From assembly GCA_021821185.1 (NCBI GenBank), contig JAKACU010000042.1, positions 1-17,060 on the forward strand: 17,060 bases of DNA, given 5' to 3'. Made by a program: the position numbers and the translations under genes. The stretch comes from Bacillota bacterium. Its GTDB lineage: Bacteria; Bacillota; Bacilli; Alicyclobacillales; SLC66. The notes under the pieces are model-generated. The model did no database searches and had not been told where the DNA came from. It saw nothing but the letters and a program-made list of their open reading frames with translations. Numbering within the stretch: the first letter of the stretch is position 1; each line of letters begins with the position of its first letter. Positions 7,632 through 14,990 of this stretch are shown here, piece by piece.

Positions 7632-7661
7632 GTAACGCAGTGGGTGATCCCACTGCGTTAC
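7632..7661 (-). terminator. Perfect 13-bp hairpin with T-rich tail on the minus strand
   Basis: GTAACGCAGTGGG (7632-7644) and CCCACTGCGTTAC (7649-7661) are exact complements around the 4-nt loop TGAT. On the minus strand the stem is followed by TTGTTTTTAG, good for intrinsic termination; on the plus strand the tail is weaker. No annotated gene reads into it from the right on the minus strand, unless the tiny ORFs at 7674-7833 are real. It may also shield ugp from transcription. Confidence 0.65.
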
Positions 7662-7673
7662 GCGATTACTTTT

Positions 7674-7808
7674 CTATCGTTTCATAGTACCGCTTTTCTG
7701 TATGAGAATTAAACCATACTTGTTGCCTGATCCCCGTGGTTGGATTGCTACAGCAATCACAAGGATCAATACCTCGGCGAAAAAATAGGAGAAAATAAAG
7801 TTAAGCAT
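7674..7808 (-). CDS. Possible 44-residue membrane peptide
   Basis: An ORF with one hydrophobic stretch (FSYFFAEVLILVIAVAI) followed by the charged tail QPRGSGNKYG and ending TMKR. The shape is that of small membrane toxins or small membrane proteins, but no family is recognised. Its ATG at 7806-7808 has no RBS of its own; it lies within the last codons of a 10-codon ORF (7801-7833, MLLYMKHKHA) that does have AAGGAG just upstream, so translational coupling is possible. The perfect hairpin with T-rich tail starts 12 nt after its stop. A stop-free frame also exists at 7666-7800 in the frame of the 10-codon ORF (containing DPCDCCSNPTTG), so the true frame is uncertain. Confidence 0.28.
   Translation of the reverse strand: MLNFIFSYFFAEVLILVIAVAIQPRGSGNKYGLILIQKSGTMKR
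7743..7758. repeat. Small inverted repeat in the divergent region
   Basis: GATTGC-TACA-GCAATC forms a 6-bp stem with a 4-nt loop, enclosed by GATCC to its left and GGATC to its right. It lies within the possible small ORF. Meaning unknown; could be chance. Confidence 0.35.
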
Positions 7809-7889
7809 GCTTATGCTTCATGTACAACAACATCGCTCCTTATAAAATCTGTCAACTTCGATAACGGATAGACGACGCTAGCATTACAT

Positions 7890-7942
7890 GTAAACGTGCA
7901 AAATATATCTTGATTTTATCTATTTATAGTATGAGTAAACGT
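7890..7942 (+). promoter_or_regulatory. Promoter/operator region of the ycj-type cluster
   Basis: GTAAACGT occurs twice, at 7890-7897 and 7935-7942, 45 bp apart. Each copy sits in a catabolite-response-like context (around TGTAAACGTGCA and AGTAAACGTTATTA), each matching about 12 of 14 positions of the cre consensus by eye. TATAGT at 7925-7930 is a possible -10, without a good -35. The repeats could be CcpA sites or half-sites for the cluster's AraC regulator. Confidence 0.35.
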
Positions 7943-7979
7943 TATTACACTGAGGTCAATTCCCAAGGGTGGTGATCAT

Positions 7980-9710
7980 GTGGATTTGACAAAAGTTAAT
8001 TCAACTCTAGAGGTTCTGTTCCCATCACATGGTGAAGAAATATTTCATCGTATCGAACAGATCATCGATAATCATAAAAGTTCAACAAGCAACCGGAGGT
8101 GGTCAGCTAAACAGTCATCGCTTTCTGAGCGGGATATCACTTTAATCACATATGCAGATCAAGTTTATGAAAGCGGATATCGGCCATTAGTTTCCCTGCG
8201 AAGATTTCTAGACAAATATCTAAAGAATAACATCACATCAGTTCATATCTTGCCATTTTACCCCTACTCATCTGATGATGGGTTTTCGGTGATTGACTAC
8301 AAGAGTGTCTCGGAGGATCTAGGCAACTGGGGAGATGTCCAATCACTAGGTGAATCGTTCCACTTAATGCTGGATGCGGTAATCAATCATGTGTCCATTA
8401 AACATCAATGGTTTCAATCATTCCTGAACTCTGACTCTCCATATGAGAATTATTTTATACAACAAGACTCAAACTTTGATATCCGTGCAGTGACACGACC
8501 AAGATCTACACCACTATTTCATTCCTTCGAAACAAAGTCAGGTTCGAAACAAATTTGGACGACGTTTAGCAGGGATCAAGTAGATCTTAATTTTAAAAAT
8601 TCCGATGTTGTTTTTGCTTGTATCGACGTTTTGCTATTTTATGCTCAACAAGGTGCTTCCATCATACGGCTTGACGCAATAGGATATATATGGAAAGAAA
8701 CGGGAACGAGTTGCTTAAACTTATCCCAAGCGCATTTGCTCGTGAAAATTTTTCGGTCAGTTCTGCATGAAACGTATCCGCATGTTCAGCTTATTACCGA
8801 AACGAACGTACCTCATGAAGAAAATATCGCGTATTTTGGTAATGGACAAGATGAGGCACAGATGGTTTACCAATTTTCCCTGGCACCACTTGTGTTGTAT
8901 TCCTTTTTGTTTGGAAATGCTCTGGCATTAACGCAATGGGCAACAGATCTAGAGTTTCCTGAAACGGATGCCACAGTTTTTAATTTTCTGGCATCACACG
9001 ATGGCATTGGGGTGCTTCCGGCACGAGGGTTTCTTAGCGACGAACAAATTGAAAACATGGTAGAGAAAGTGAATCAAAAAGGTGGACTAGTCTCTTATCG
9101 CGATACGGATAAAGGGAAGGTAACGTATGAAATCAATGCGACATGGTTGAGTGCTATTGCTGATCCTGATGAGCTACTTGAAATCCAGATAAAAAAGGTA
9201 GTGACAAGTTACGCTATCGCAATGTGTATGAAAGGGGTCCCTGGGATCTATATACACAGTATATTTGGTACACCTAACGATATGGCGGGATATCATTTCA
9301 CAGGACATGCACGAACTGTGAACAGACGACGCTTGCGCATGGCAGAAGTGGAGACAGCCCTTGAAACACCGACTACGATGGCAGCGCAAATTTTCACACG
9401 GATGCAAGTGCTGTTTTCAGTCCGTACGGGTGAACCGCTATTTCATCCTCGCATGAAACAAATTATTTTACATCTTCACGAATCTGTCTTTGCGCTCATT
9501 CGATCAGACTCAACACAGAAGTCCAAAGTGATTTGCTTGCATAACGTTAGTTCGCTTTTTGTAGATGTCATGTTGGATGTAACAAAATTAGGTGCAACGA
9601 AATTTTCTGCTTGCAATCTAGTAACGAATGAACAATGTACGCTTGAAGGAACGGCTTTAATTACGTTGCAGGCTTACGATTTTATGTGGTTAAAACTTAC
9701 GGAAAAGTAA
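7980..9710 (+). CDS. ycjM: GH13_18 sugar phosphorylase, probable glucosylglycerate phosphorylase
   Basis: A 576-residue GH13 subfamily 18 (sucrose phosphorylase family) enzyme of the E. coli YcjM type. It would split 2-O-glucosylglycerate with phosphate into glucose-1-phosphate and D-glycerate in the cytosol. The four GH13 regions are intact: Asp132 region LMLDAVINHVS, nucleophile Asp232 with Arg230 in IIRLDAIGYIWKE, acid/base Glu274 in LITETNV, and His340-Asp341 in FLASHDGIG. The N-terminal DITLITYADQV and HILPFYPYSSDDGFSVIDY runs are typical. The start is the GTG at 7980 behind AAGGGTGGTG. The glycerate kinase two genes downstream favours glucosylglycerate over sucrose, glucosylglycerol or sucrose-6'-phosphate, which share this subfamily. 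Specificity is inferred, not proven. Confidence 0.88.
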   Translation: MDLTKVNSTLEVLFPSHGEEIFHRIEQIIDNHKSSTSNRRWSAKQSSLSERDITLITYADQVYESGYRPLVSLRRFLDKYLKNNITSVHILPFYPYSSDDGFSVIDYKSVSEDLGNWGDVQSLGESFHLMLDAVINHVSIKHQWFQSFLNSDSPYENYFIQQDSNFDIRAVTRPRSTPLFHSFETKSGSKQIWTTFSRDQVDLNFKNSDVVFACIDVLLFYAQQGASIIRLDAIGYIWKETGTSCLNLSQAHLLVKIFRSVLHETYPHVQLITETNVPHEENIAYFGNGQDEAQMVYQFSLAPLVLYSFLFGNALALTQWATDLEFPETDATVFNFLASHDGIGVLPARGFLSDEQIENMVEKVNQKGGLVSYRDTDKGKVTYEINATWLSAIADPDELLEIQIKKVVTSYAIAMCMKGVPGIYIHSIFGTPNDMAGYHFTGHARTVNRRRLRMAEVETALETPTTMAAQIFTRMQVLFSVRTGEPLFHPRMKQIILHLHESVFALIRSDSTQKSKVICLHNVSSLFVDVMLDVTKLGATKFSACNLVTNEQCTLEGTALITLQAYDFMWLKLTEK

Positions 9711-9739
9711 GCTGGATCGAATGGAGGTTCTGCTTAGAA

Positions 9740-10846
9740 ATGTCCGCCAAACGAGAGTTGCGTATAGGGATGATCGGTCATCGTTTTATGGGTCGTGTGC
9801 ATAGCCATGCCTACCGTAATGTGGGCACATTCTTTGACGTGCCTTTTACGCCCATATTACAAGTAATTGCCGGGACAAACATCCAATCTGTTGAACAAGC
9901 CGCTCATACTTTGGGCTTTAAGGAAGCAGAATCTGACTGGCATCGTTTGATCGAACGCAATGATATAGATGTTATTGATATTGCAGCACCGAATGATATG
10001 CATGCTGCTATTGCCATTGCAGCAAGCCAAGCTGGTAAAGCAGTACTTTGTGAAAAACCATTGGCTATTAATCTCTCTGAAGCACAGACTATGTATCGAA
10101 CGGTTGTTGCGCATGATACTGCCCATATGATCTGCCATAATTATCGGTTTGTTCCTGCAATACAATTAGCTCATGATTTGATTCAAGAAGGCCGACTTGG
10201 ACAAATTCGGCAGATCAGGGCACACTATTTACAAGATTGGATGCTCGATCAACCACATAGATCTTCGTGGAGGTTTTCAAAAAGTCGCAGTGGATCTGGG
10301 GCGCTCGGCGATCTGGGAGCTCATAGTATTGACCTGGCACGATTTTTAGTGGGGGAATTTTCCGAAGTCGTTTCATTGCTCCACCAAGGCATTCGTGATG
10401 AAGTGGATTCTGTAGATGATAGTTGTATGTTTTTGGCAAATTTCCAAAGTGGAGCTACTGGAATTTTTGAAGCAACGAGGATGTCACCTGGCAATCGTAA
10501 TAGCAATCGCATAGAAATCGATGGTGATAAGGGGTCGCTTCGCTGGGACTTAGAAAGCATGAACCTACTTCAATTATATCTTCATGAGGACGATGAAAAA
10601 ATGCAGGGGTTTCGCACGATTCACTGCACATCTCCTGTTCATCCTTACGCTAGTCATTATTGGCCAGCTGGACATAGTATTGGCTATGAGACCACATTTA
10701 TCACATTGATATCGCAATTTCTAATCGGAATTTCCCACGGACGTTGTCAGAGCCCTGATTTTTATGATGGATATAGAAATCAACTGATCTTGGATGCGGT
10801 TGAACGCTCAGCTGTTCATCATAGCTGGATGACGGTTCCACTATAA
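9740..10846 (+). CDS. ycjS: Gfo/Idh/MocA oxidoreductase, YcjS-like
   Basis: NAD(P)-dependent dehydrogenase of 368 residues. The start at 9740 is set by TGGAGG 12 nt upstream; a longer frame from 9686 overlaps ycjM and has no such support. The nucleotide-binding loop is RIGMIGHRFMG near the N-terminus (residues 8-18), the EKP motif is CEKPLA with Lys106, and the catalytic region reads GALGDLGAHSIDLARF with Asp191 and His195. In E. coli YcjS interconverts D-glucosides and 3-keto-D-glucosides. Here it would perform the final reduction after YcjQ and YcjR have oxidised and epimerised a C3-epimeric glycoside. Placed 29 nt after ycjM, it is likely co-transcribed. Assignment to the YcjS branch rests on the gene neighbourhood more than on sequence. 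Confidence 0.87.
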   Translation: MSAKRELRIGMIGHRFMGRVHSHAYRNVGTFFDVPFTPILQVIAGTNIQSVEQAAHTLGFKEAESDWHRLIERNDIDVIDIAAPNDMHAAIAIAASQAGKAVLCEKPLAINLSEAQTMYRTVVAHDTAHMICHNYRFVPAIQLAHDLIQEGRLGQIRQIRAHYLQDWMLDQPHRSSWRFSKSRSGSGALGDLGAHSIDLARFLVGEFSEVVSLLHQGIRDEVDSVDDSCMFLANFQSGATGIFEATRMSPGNRNSNRIEIDGDKGSLRWDLESMNLLQLYLHEDDEKMQGFRTIHCTSPVHPYASHYWPAGHSIGYETTFITLISQFLIGISHGRCQSPDFYDGYRNQLILDAVERSAVHHSWMTVPL

Positions 10847-10876
10847 ATTCGTGTAGCTAGAAACGAGGGTTATACC

Positions 10877-12019
10877 ATGGGGTTCAAAGTTGTCGTTGCA
10901 TCTGATTCCTTTAAAGGGAGTCTTAGCAGTGAAGATGTCATTCGGGCTGTAGAAAAAGCTGCAGCAAGTTTGGATCCAAGTATTATTGTGCAGGGTATTG
11001 CTATCGCAGATGGCGGAGAAGGAACCTTGGCTGCAATTGAACGAGCCGTATCGACGCGAAGATATGAATTCCTTGTGGAGGACTCTCTCGGCCGTAACTT
11101 GACTGCAGGCTACATTACAATCGGACAAACGGCCATCATTGAAATGGCTCAAGTATGTGGATTGACGCAATTAACAGAGCAGGAACGAAACCCTCTTTTT
11201 ACAAGTAGCTATGGCCTGGGACAACTGATTGCACATGCACTAGATAATCCATTAGTGGGTTCCATTTCGATTGCCATTGGAGGTTCATCTACTAACGATG
11301 CTGGCGTAGGTATGGCTCAGGCGCTTGGCTTTGATGCAATGGATATGCAGGGTAATCCTATTGGCCGAGGTGGAATAAATTTAGGCGATTTACACCATTT
11401 TGATTGTGGAAATGTACATCCTCGGCTTCATAAAGTTCCGATCACTGTTATGTGCGACGTTCAAAATCCGCTCTTAGGCGAACAAGGTGCTACGCACGTC
11501 TATGCACCTCAAAAAGGTGCTACACTGGAAGCCATTTGCGTATTAGAACGCAATATGCGACATGTTGCAAAGAAATATTATGAGTTTGTGTTGCGGGATG
11601 TGGCCAATGTTCCCGGTTCTGGGGCCGCCGGTGGTACAGCAGCTGGACTTTTAACTTTTTGTGGTGCAACTTTAGTACCAGGAATTGATGTGATTTTAGA
11701 TTTAGTTGAATTTGAACGTTTTATCGCCGATGCAGATCTAATTATTACCGGTGAAGGCCGAACTGATTCTCAAACAAAAAACGGGAAAGTTGTTCTTGGC
11801 GTAGCAAGACGTGCGTTACGATTGAAAAAAAGTGTAGTTTGCATTTCTGGTGCGCTCTCAGATGATATCGACTATCTCTATGGGTGTGGCGTTACTGCTG
11901 TATTTAGCCTGTGCACAGGACCTATGTCACAAGCCAATGCAATGAAAGATGCAGCAAATCTTCTTACGTTTGCAGCGAGCAACGTGCTACGTCTTTATCA
12001 AAGATCAATTCCGAAGTGA
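10877..12019 (+). CDS. glxK: Glycerate 2-kinase
   Basis: Type I glycerate kinase (GlxK/GarK family) of 380 residues, which phosphorylates D-glycerate with ATP to 2-phosphoglycerate, feeding lower glycolysis. The family blocks are unmistakable: VVASDSFKGSLSSEDV at the start, IADGGEGTLAAIE, IGGSSTNDAGVGMAQALG, VPGSGAAGGTAAGLL and ITGEGRTDSQTKNGKV. Length is normal. The ATG has GAGGG 9 nt upstream, and the gene lies 30 nt after ycjS. The E. coli ycj locus has no such kinase inside it, so its presence here gives a dedicated sink for the glycerate released by the phosphorylase. Confidence 0.95.
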   Translation: MGFKVVVASDSFKGSLSSEDVIRAVEKAAASLDPSIIVQGIAIADGGEGTLAAIERAVSTRRYEFLVEDSLGRNLTAGYITIGQTAIIEMAQVCGLTQLTEQERNPLFTSSYGLGQLIAHALDNPLVGSISIAIGGSSTNDAGVGMAQALGFDAMDMQGNPIGRGGINLGDLHHFDCGNVHPRLHKVPITVMCDVQNPLLGEQGATHVYAPQKGATLEAICVLERNMRHVAKKYYEFVLRDVANVPGSGAAGGTAAGLLTFCGATLVPGIDVILDLVEFERFIADADLIITGEGRTDSQTKNGKVVLGVARRALRLKKSVVCISGALSDDIDYLYGCGVTAVFSLCTGPMSQANAMKDAANLLTFAASNVLRLYQRSIPK

Positions 12020-12215
12020 ACATGGGGCGTAAAGTTCGAAATCTAGATTTCATTTTCAGATTGTTTAATCATTAACATGTATTTTATACAAATTAACCTT
12101 GATATTATCCATGGAGAAATCATTATAGTGATTTTATAATCTTATTAACAAAGCTATTTTAGAAATTTTTCGAGTGTTTTAATGATCTGTAAATTTCGGA
12201 AGGTGGTAGAAATAC
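12020..12215 (+). promoter_or_regulatory. 196-bp AT-rich gap with palindromes; possible internal promoter
   Basis: The only sizeable gap inside the cluster. It holds a perfect palindrome GAAATCTAGATTTC (12038-12051) and a related element GAAATC-N8-GATTTT (12116-12135). A weak promoter pair TTGTTT/TTATAC with 17 bp spacing lies in 12060-12090. No terminator with a T run was seen after glxK. The two palindromes share their arms and could be operator sites for an internal promoter in front of ycjQ. Confidence 0.35.
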
Positions 12216-13268
12216 GTGCCAAAGCGATTAGTTGCAACAGCGCCACGGGTGGCCGAATTACTGGATTATACGGATCCATCACTAGAAGACACACAAGTGC
12301 GAGTTGCAATTTCTCATGCCAGTCCAAAACACGGGTCTGAATTAGCTGCATTTCGGGGAGAAAGCCCACATGATGAAGACTATTACGATGATGACTGGAA
12401 ATTATTTTTACCGAGACAATCACAAAAAGGCGTTCCGTTTGGAGATTGGAATCTAGGGAATCAATGGGTTGGTATAGTGACCGAGGTAGGGGCGGGAATC
12501 GATGATGTTCAAGTTGGTGACCGGTTGTGTGGCTATGGAGGTATTCGTGAGACGCACCTTGTTACGGTGGGTAAGGATCAACGACTTAAGAAAATGCCTG
12601 TCGATATGCCTTGGCAAAATGCTGTATGTTTTGACCCTGCGCAATTTGCCCTTGGTGCCGTGAGAGATAGCGGACTAAAGCTTGGTGATACAGTTATCGT
12701 GGTTGGATTGGGTGCTATTGGCCAATTAGCAGTACAAATGTGCAAATTGGCTGGAGCTTCCCTCGTTATTGCGGTTGATCCCATTGCATCGCGTCGAGAA
12801 ATTGCACGACTTGTCGGGGCTGACGTTGTCATGGATCCTGATACGATGGATGTGGGTTTCGAAGCTAAGAAATTGACAAATCATTTGGGTGTTGATGTGG
12901 TACTCGAAACAAGTGCACATTGGAAGGCATTACAACAGGCATTGCGAGGACTTGCCTATGGCGGAACCATTGCGTACGCAGGGTGGGCCCGTCCCTTTGG
13001 AGAAGGACTTGATTTAGGACGTGAAGCACATTTTAATGCTGGACAGATTGTTTTTTCAAGAGCTTGTAGCGAACCTAACCGGGATTATCCCCGGTGGTCA
13101 TGGAAACGTATTCAGGATGAATGCTGGAGTTTATTACAATCGAACCAGTTGAATTGTCTACCATTGATTGAACCAGTTGTATCATTTGAAGATTGTGGAT
13201 TTGCTTATATGGAACATGTCGACAGGCATCCTGAGACAAGTATTAAACTAGGAATTGTATTTCCATGA
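12216..13268 (+). CDS. ycjQ: Medium-chain dehydrogenase, YcjQ-like (D-guloside 3-dehydrogenase type)
   Basis: Zinc-type alcohol dehydrogenase-like protein of 350 residues, strikingly like E. coli YcjQ throughout: the opening KRLVATAPRVAELLDY, ASPKHGSELAAFRGESP with His39, NAVCFDPAQFALGAVRD, the Rossmann loop VVGLGAIGQLAVQ (residues 162-174) followed by Asp188, and FSRACSEPNRDYPRWSWKR near the C-terminus. The four-Cys structural zinc lobe of classical alcohol dehydrogenases is absent. The E. coli enzyme oxidises the C3 hydroxyl of D-gulosides to 3-keto-glycosides. The start is GTG at 12216 with AAGGTGG upstream. Its stop overlaps the regulator's ATG (ATGA). Confidence 0.92.
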   Translation: MPKRLVATAPRVAELLDYTDPSLEDTQVRVAISHASPKHGSELAAFRGESPHDEDYYDDDWKLFLPRQSQKGVPFGDWNLGNQWVGIVTEVGAGIDDVQVGDRLCGYGGIRETHLVTVGKDQRLKKMPVDMPWQNAVCFDPAQFALGAVRDSGLKLGDTVIVVGLGAIGQLAVQMCKLAGASLVIAVDPIASRREIARLVGADVVMDPDTMDVGFEAKKLTNHLGVDVVLETSAHWKALQQALRGLAYGGTIAYAGWARPFGEGLDLGREAHFNAGQIVFSRACSEPNRDYPRWSWKRIQDECWSLLQSNQLNCLPLIEPVVSFEDCGFAYMEHVDRHPETSIKLGIVFP

Positions 13269-14125
13269 CGGAAAAAAACGGCGTTTCACAGTTGCAAAAT
13301 GAATATCTAACCTTTCTTCTTAGTCAGGCCCGAATTCAGGTAGTTGCCGTTGATATTCATGAAAGAACTGAAATGAGTACGTTTAATCGTAGCCGTCCTG
13401 AGTACGTCATGTCTTATCACAAAATGGGTAATGCAAACCTTCGCGTCAACAACAAGGTCTATGCAGTGACTCCAGGTACAGTAGTTCTTATACCGCCTAA
13501 TGTTGCACATGATCATTATAAAACTTCTACGGAACGAACAGTTTTCATGTGGTGGCATTTTACGTATAAAATTTCTGGATCGTTGGACGTACTCAAATTT
13601 TTTAACTTTCCTTTAACGTTTCAACCGTTACTAGCAAATCGTTTTGAAAGTGTATTTAACGAATTTGTAGGAGCAACCAAGGATTCCAACCAGTTTCCCA
13701 AGGTATTGCTCAGAGAAGCAAAAGCACTGGAATTACTGTACTTATTACTTGAAAGCGCCATCAGGCAATCAATAACATCATTACAATTTAGCAATGATTC
13801 TGAACGATTTTTTCTTATTCTTTCTGATATGGTCAAGTGTCCGGAACAGAAATTTTCTCTATCCGAGTTGTCAGATCGGTTGCACCTTCATCCAACCTAT
13901 GTAAGTAACCGTTTTCGAATGTTGTTTGGGAAATCTCTTGGGCAAGTTCAACGTGATCTGCGGATAGATAAAGCAAAAACGCTATTATCGACCACAAGTT
14001 TTTCCGTTGCAGAAGTTGCGGAGAATGTGGGTTTGCAAGGAAATTCGGAATTGACACGTATGTTTACGAGGTATGTGGGCTTGACGCCTTCTCAGTACCG
14101 AAACATTTCGACACGAGAGAGATGA
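13265..14125 (+). CDS. AraC family transcriptional regulator
   Basis: 286-residue regulator: an N-terminal cupin-like sensory domain (NLRVNNKVYAVTPGTVVLIP, then NVAHDHY, about residues 40-90) and a C-terminal double helix-turn-helix (SLSELSDRLHLHPTYVSNRF and the second helix pair ending GLTPSQYRNI, about residues 190-282). The HPTYVSNRFRMLFGKSLGQ segment is classic AraC/XylS. Such proteins usually activate neighbouring sugar genes when bound to their ligand. It overlaps ycjQ and ycjR by 4 nt on each side, so it is made with the enzymes. No such regulator lies within the E. coli ycj operon. Ligand unknown; probably a glycoside handled here. Confidence 0.93.
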   Translation: MTEKNGVSQLQNEYLTFLLSQARIQVVAVDIHERTEMSTFNRSRPEYVMSYHKMGNANLRVNNKVYAVTPGTVVLIPPNVAHDHYKTSTERTVFMWWHFTYKISGSLDVLKFFNFPLTFQPLLANRFESVFNEFVGATKDSNQFPKVLLREAKALELLYLLLESAIRQSITSLQFSNDSERFFLILSDMVKCPEQKFSLSELSDRLHLHPTYVSNRFRMLFGKSLGQVQRDLRIDKAKTLLSTTSFSVAEVAENVGLQGNSELTRMFTRYVGLTPSQYRNISTRER

Positions 14126-14928
14126 TCAGTATGGATTTTGGGGTTCAACTTAGAGCAAACTTTGGTACAACCTTTCTTGAACGAATTGAAACCTTAGCAT
14201 CTGCCAAGATTTTTATCGCTGAAATTGACGGTAAGGATTTGCTCGATCAGCATTATGCTGTCATGGCCAGTGCAAAAGCTAATGATATTTCAATATCCAC
14301 AGTAAGCGGTGGATATCGTGGCTGGATTGGTCACTTAGATAAAGAAATGCGTGATTATGCTTTAAATGATATCGAAGATATTTTAGATAAATGTGCTTTG
14401 ATTGGCGCCAAGGGTATCGTTGTTCCGGCATCCTATGGTATGTACTCTACACGTTTAAATGCGAAAGTCGCTCCGCGTTCGCTACAAGAGGATGAATCCA
14501 TTTTGCTGGATGGCCTAGCGAGATTACAGCGTAGGGCTGTGGAAACAGGAACCTATGTGTATTTGGAACCATTGAATCGCTATGAGGATTATATGCTCAA
14601 TACTTTGGAACAAGCCGCCAAACTCATTGTTGATGGAGGATTTACGAATATTAAATTAACAGCTGATACGTTTCATATGAACATTGAGGAAAAAGATCCA
14701 GCACAAAGTATTCGAAATTGGCAGCATCTTATTGGCCATGTGCATGTGGCTGACACCAATAGACTACAACCTGGGCTTGGCCATTTTGATTTCAAGAAAC
14801 TGTTTGTCGCATTAGAAGAAGTTCATTATGAAGGGACTGTTATTGTGGAATCTTCGTGGGAAGGGAATCTTCGTAACAGCCTTGAAACTTGTATGATCTA
14901 CCTAAAAGCACAACATGAGAGGTGGTGA
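14122..14928 (+). CDS. ycjR: Sugar isomerase/epimerase, YcjR-like (3-keto-glycoside epimerase type)
   Basis: Xylose-isomerase-like TIM barrel of 268 residues. The divalent-metal site is recognisable as Glu149 (VYLEPLNRYEDY), Asp182 (LTADTFHMNIEE), His208 (IGHVHVADTNR) and Glu243 (TVIVESSW), with the GLGHFDF loop after the histidine. In E. coli YcjR epimerises C4 of 3-keto-D-gulosides to 3-keto-D-glucosides, the step between YcjQ and YcjS. The frame starts at ATG 14122, overlapping the regulator stop; a second in-frame ATG at 14131 is equally plausible. The finer substrate choice cannot be read from sequence. Confidence 0.88.
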   Translation: MISMDFGVQLRANFGTTFLERIETLASAKIFIAEIDGKDLLDQHYAVMASAKANDISISTVSGGYRGWIGHLDKEMRDYALNDIEDILDKCALIGAKGIVVPASYGMYSTRLNAKVAPRSLQEDESILLDGLARLQRRAVETGTYVYLEPLNRYEDYMLNTLEQAAKLIVDGGFTNIKLTADTFHMNIEEKDPAQSIRNWQHLIGHVHVADTNRLQPGLGHFDFKKLFVALEEVHYEGTVIVESSWEGNLRNSLETCMIYLKAQHERW

Positions 14929-14990
14929 TGGACAACTCGACAATTGTATTAACACATCAATGTAGTCAAACATTAAGGGGGTAATTACAA

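Noticed and set aside
7632..7661. CRISPR repeat or IS end
   Set aside because: The palindrome occurs once in the window, with no spacers, no second copy and no transposase nearby.
7980..9710. Amylosucrase or sucrose phosphorylase as the first call for the GH13 protein
   Set aside because: Subfamily-like motifs and the adjacent glycerate kinase plus YcjQRS set favour a YcjM-type phosphorylase; sucrose phosphorylase stays a weaker alternative.
9686..9739. 18-residue N-terminal extension of the YcjS frame
   Set aside because: It overlaps the end of ycjM and precedes the RBS and the conserved nucleotide-binding start by too much.
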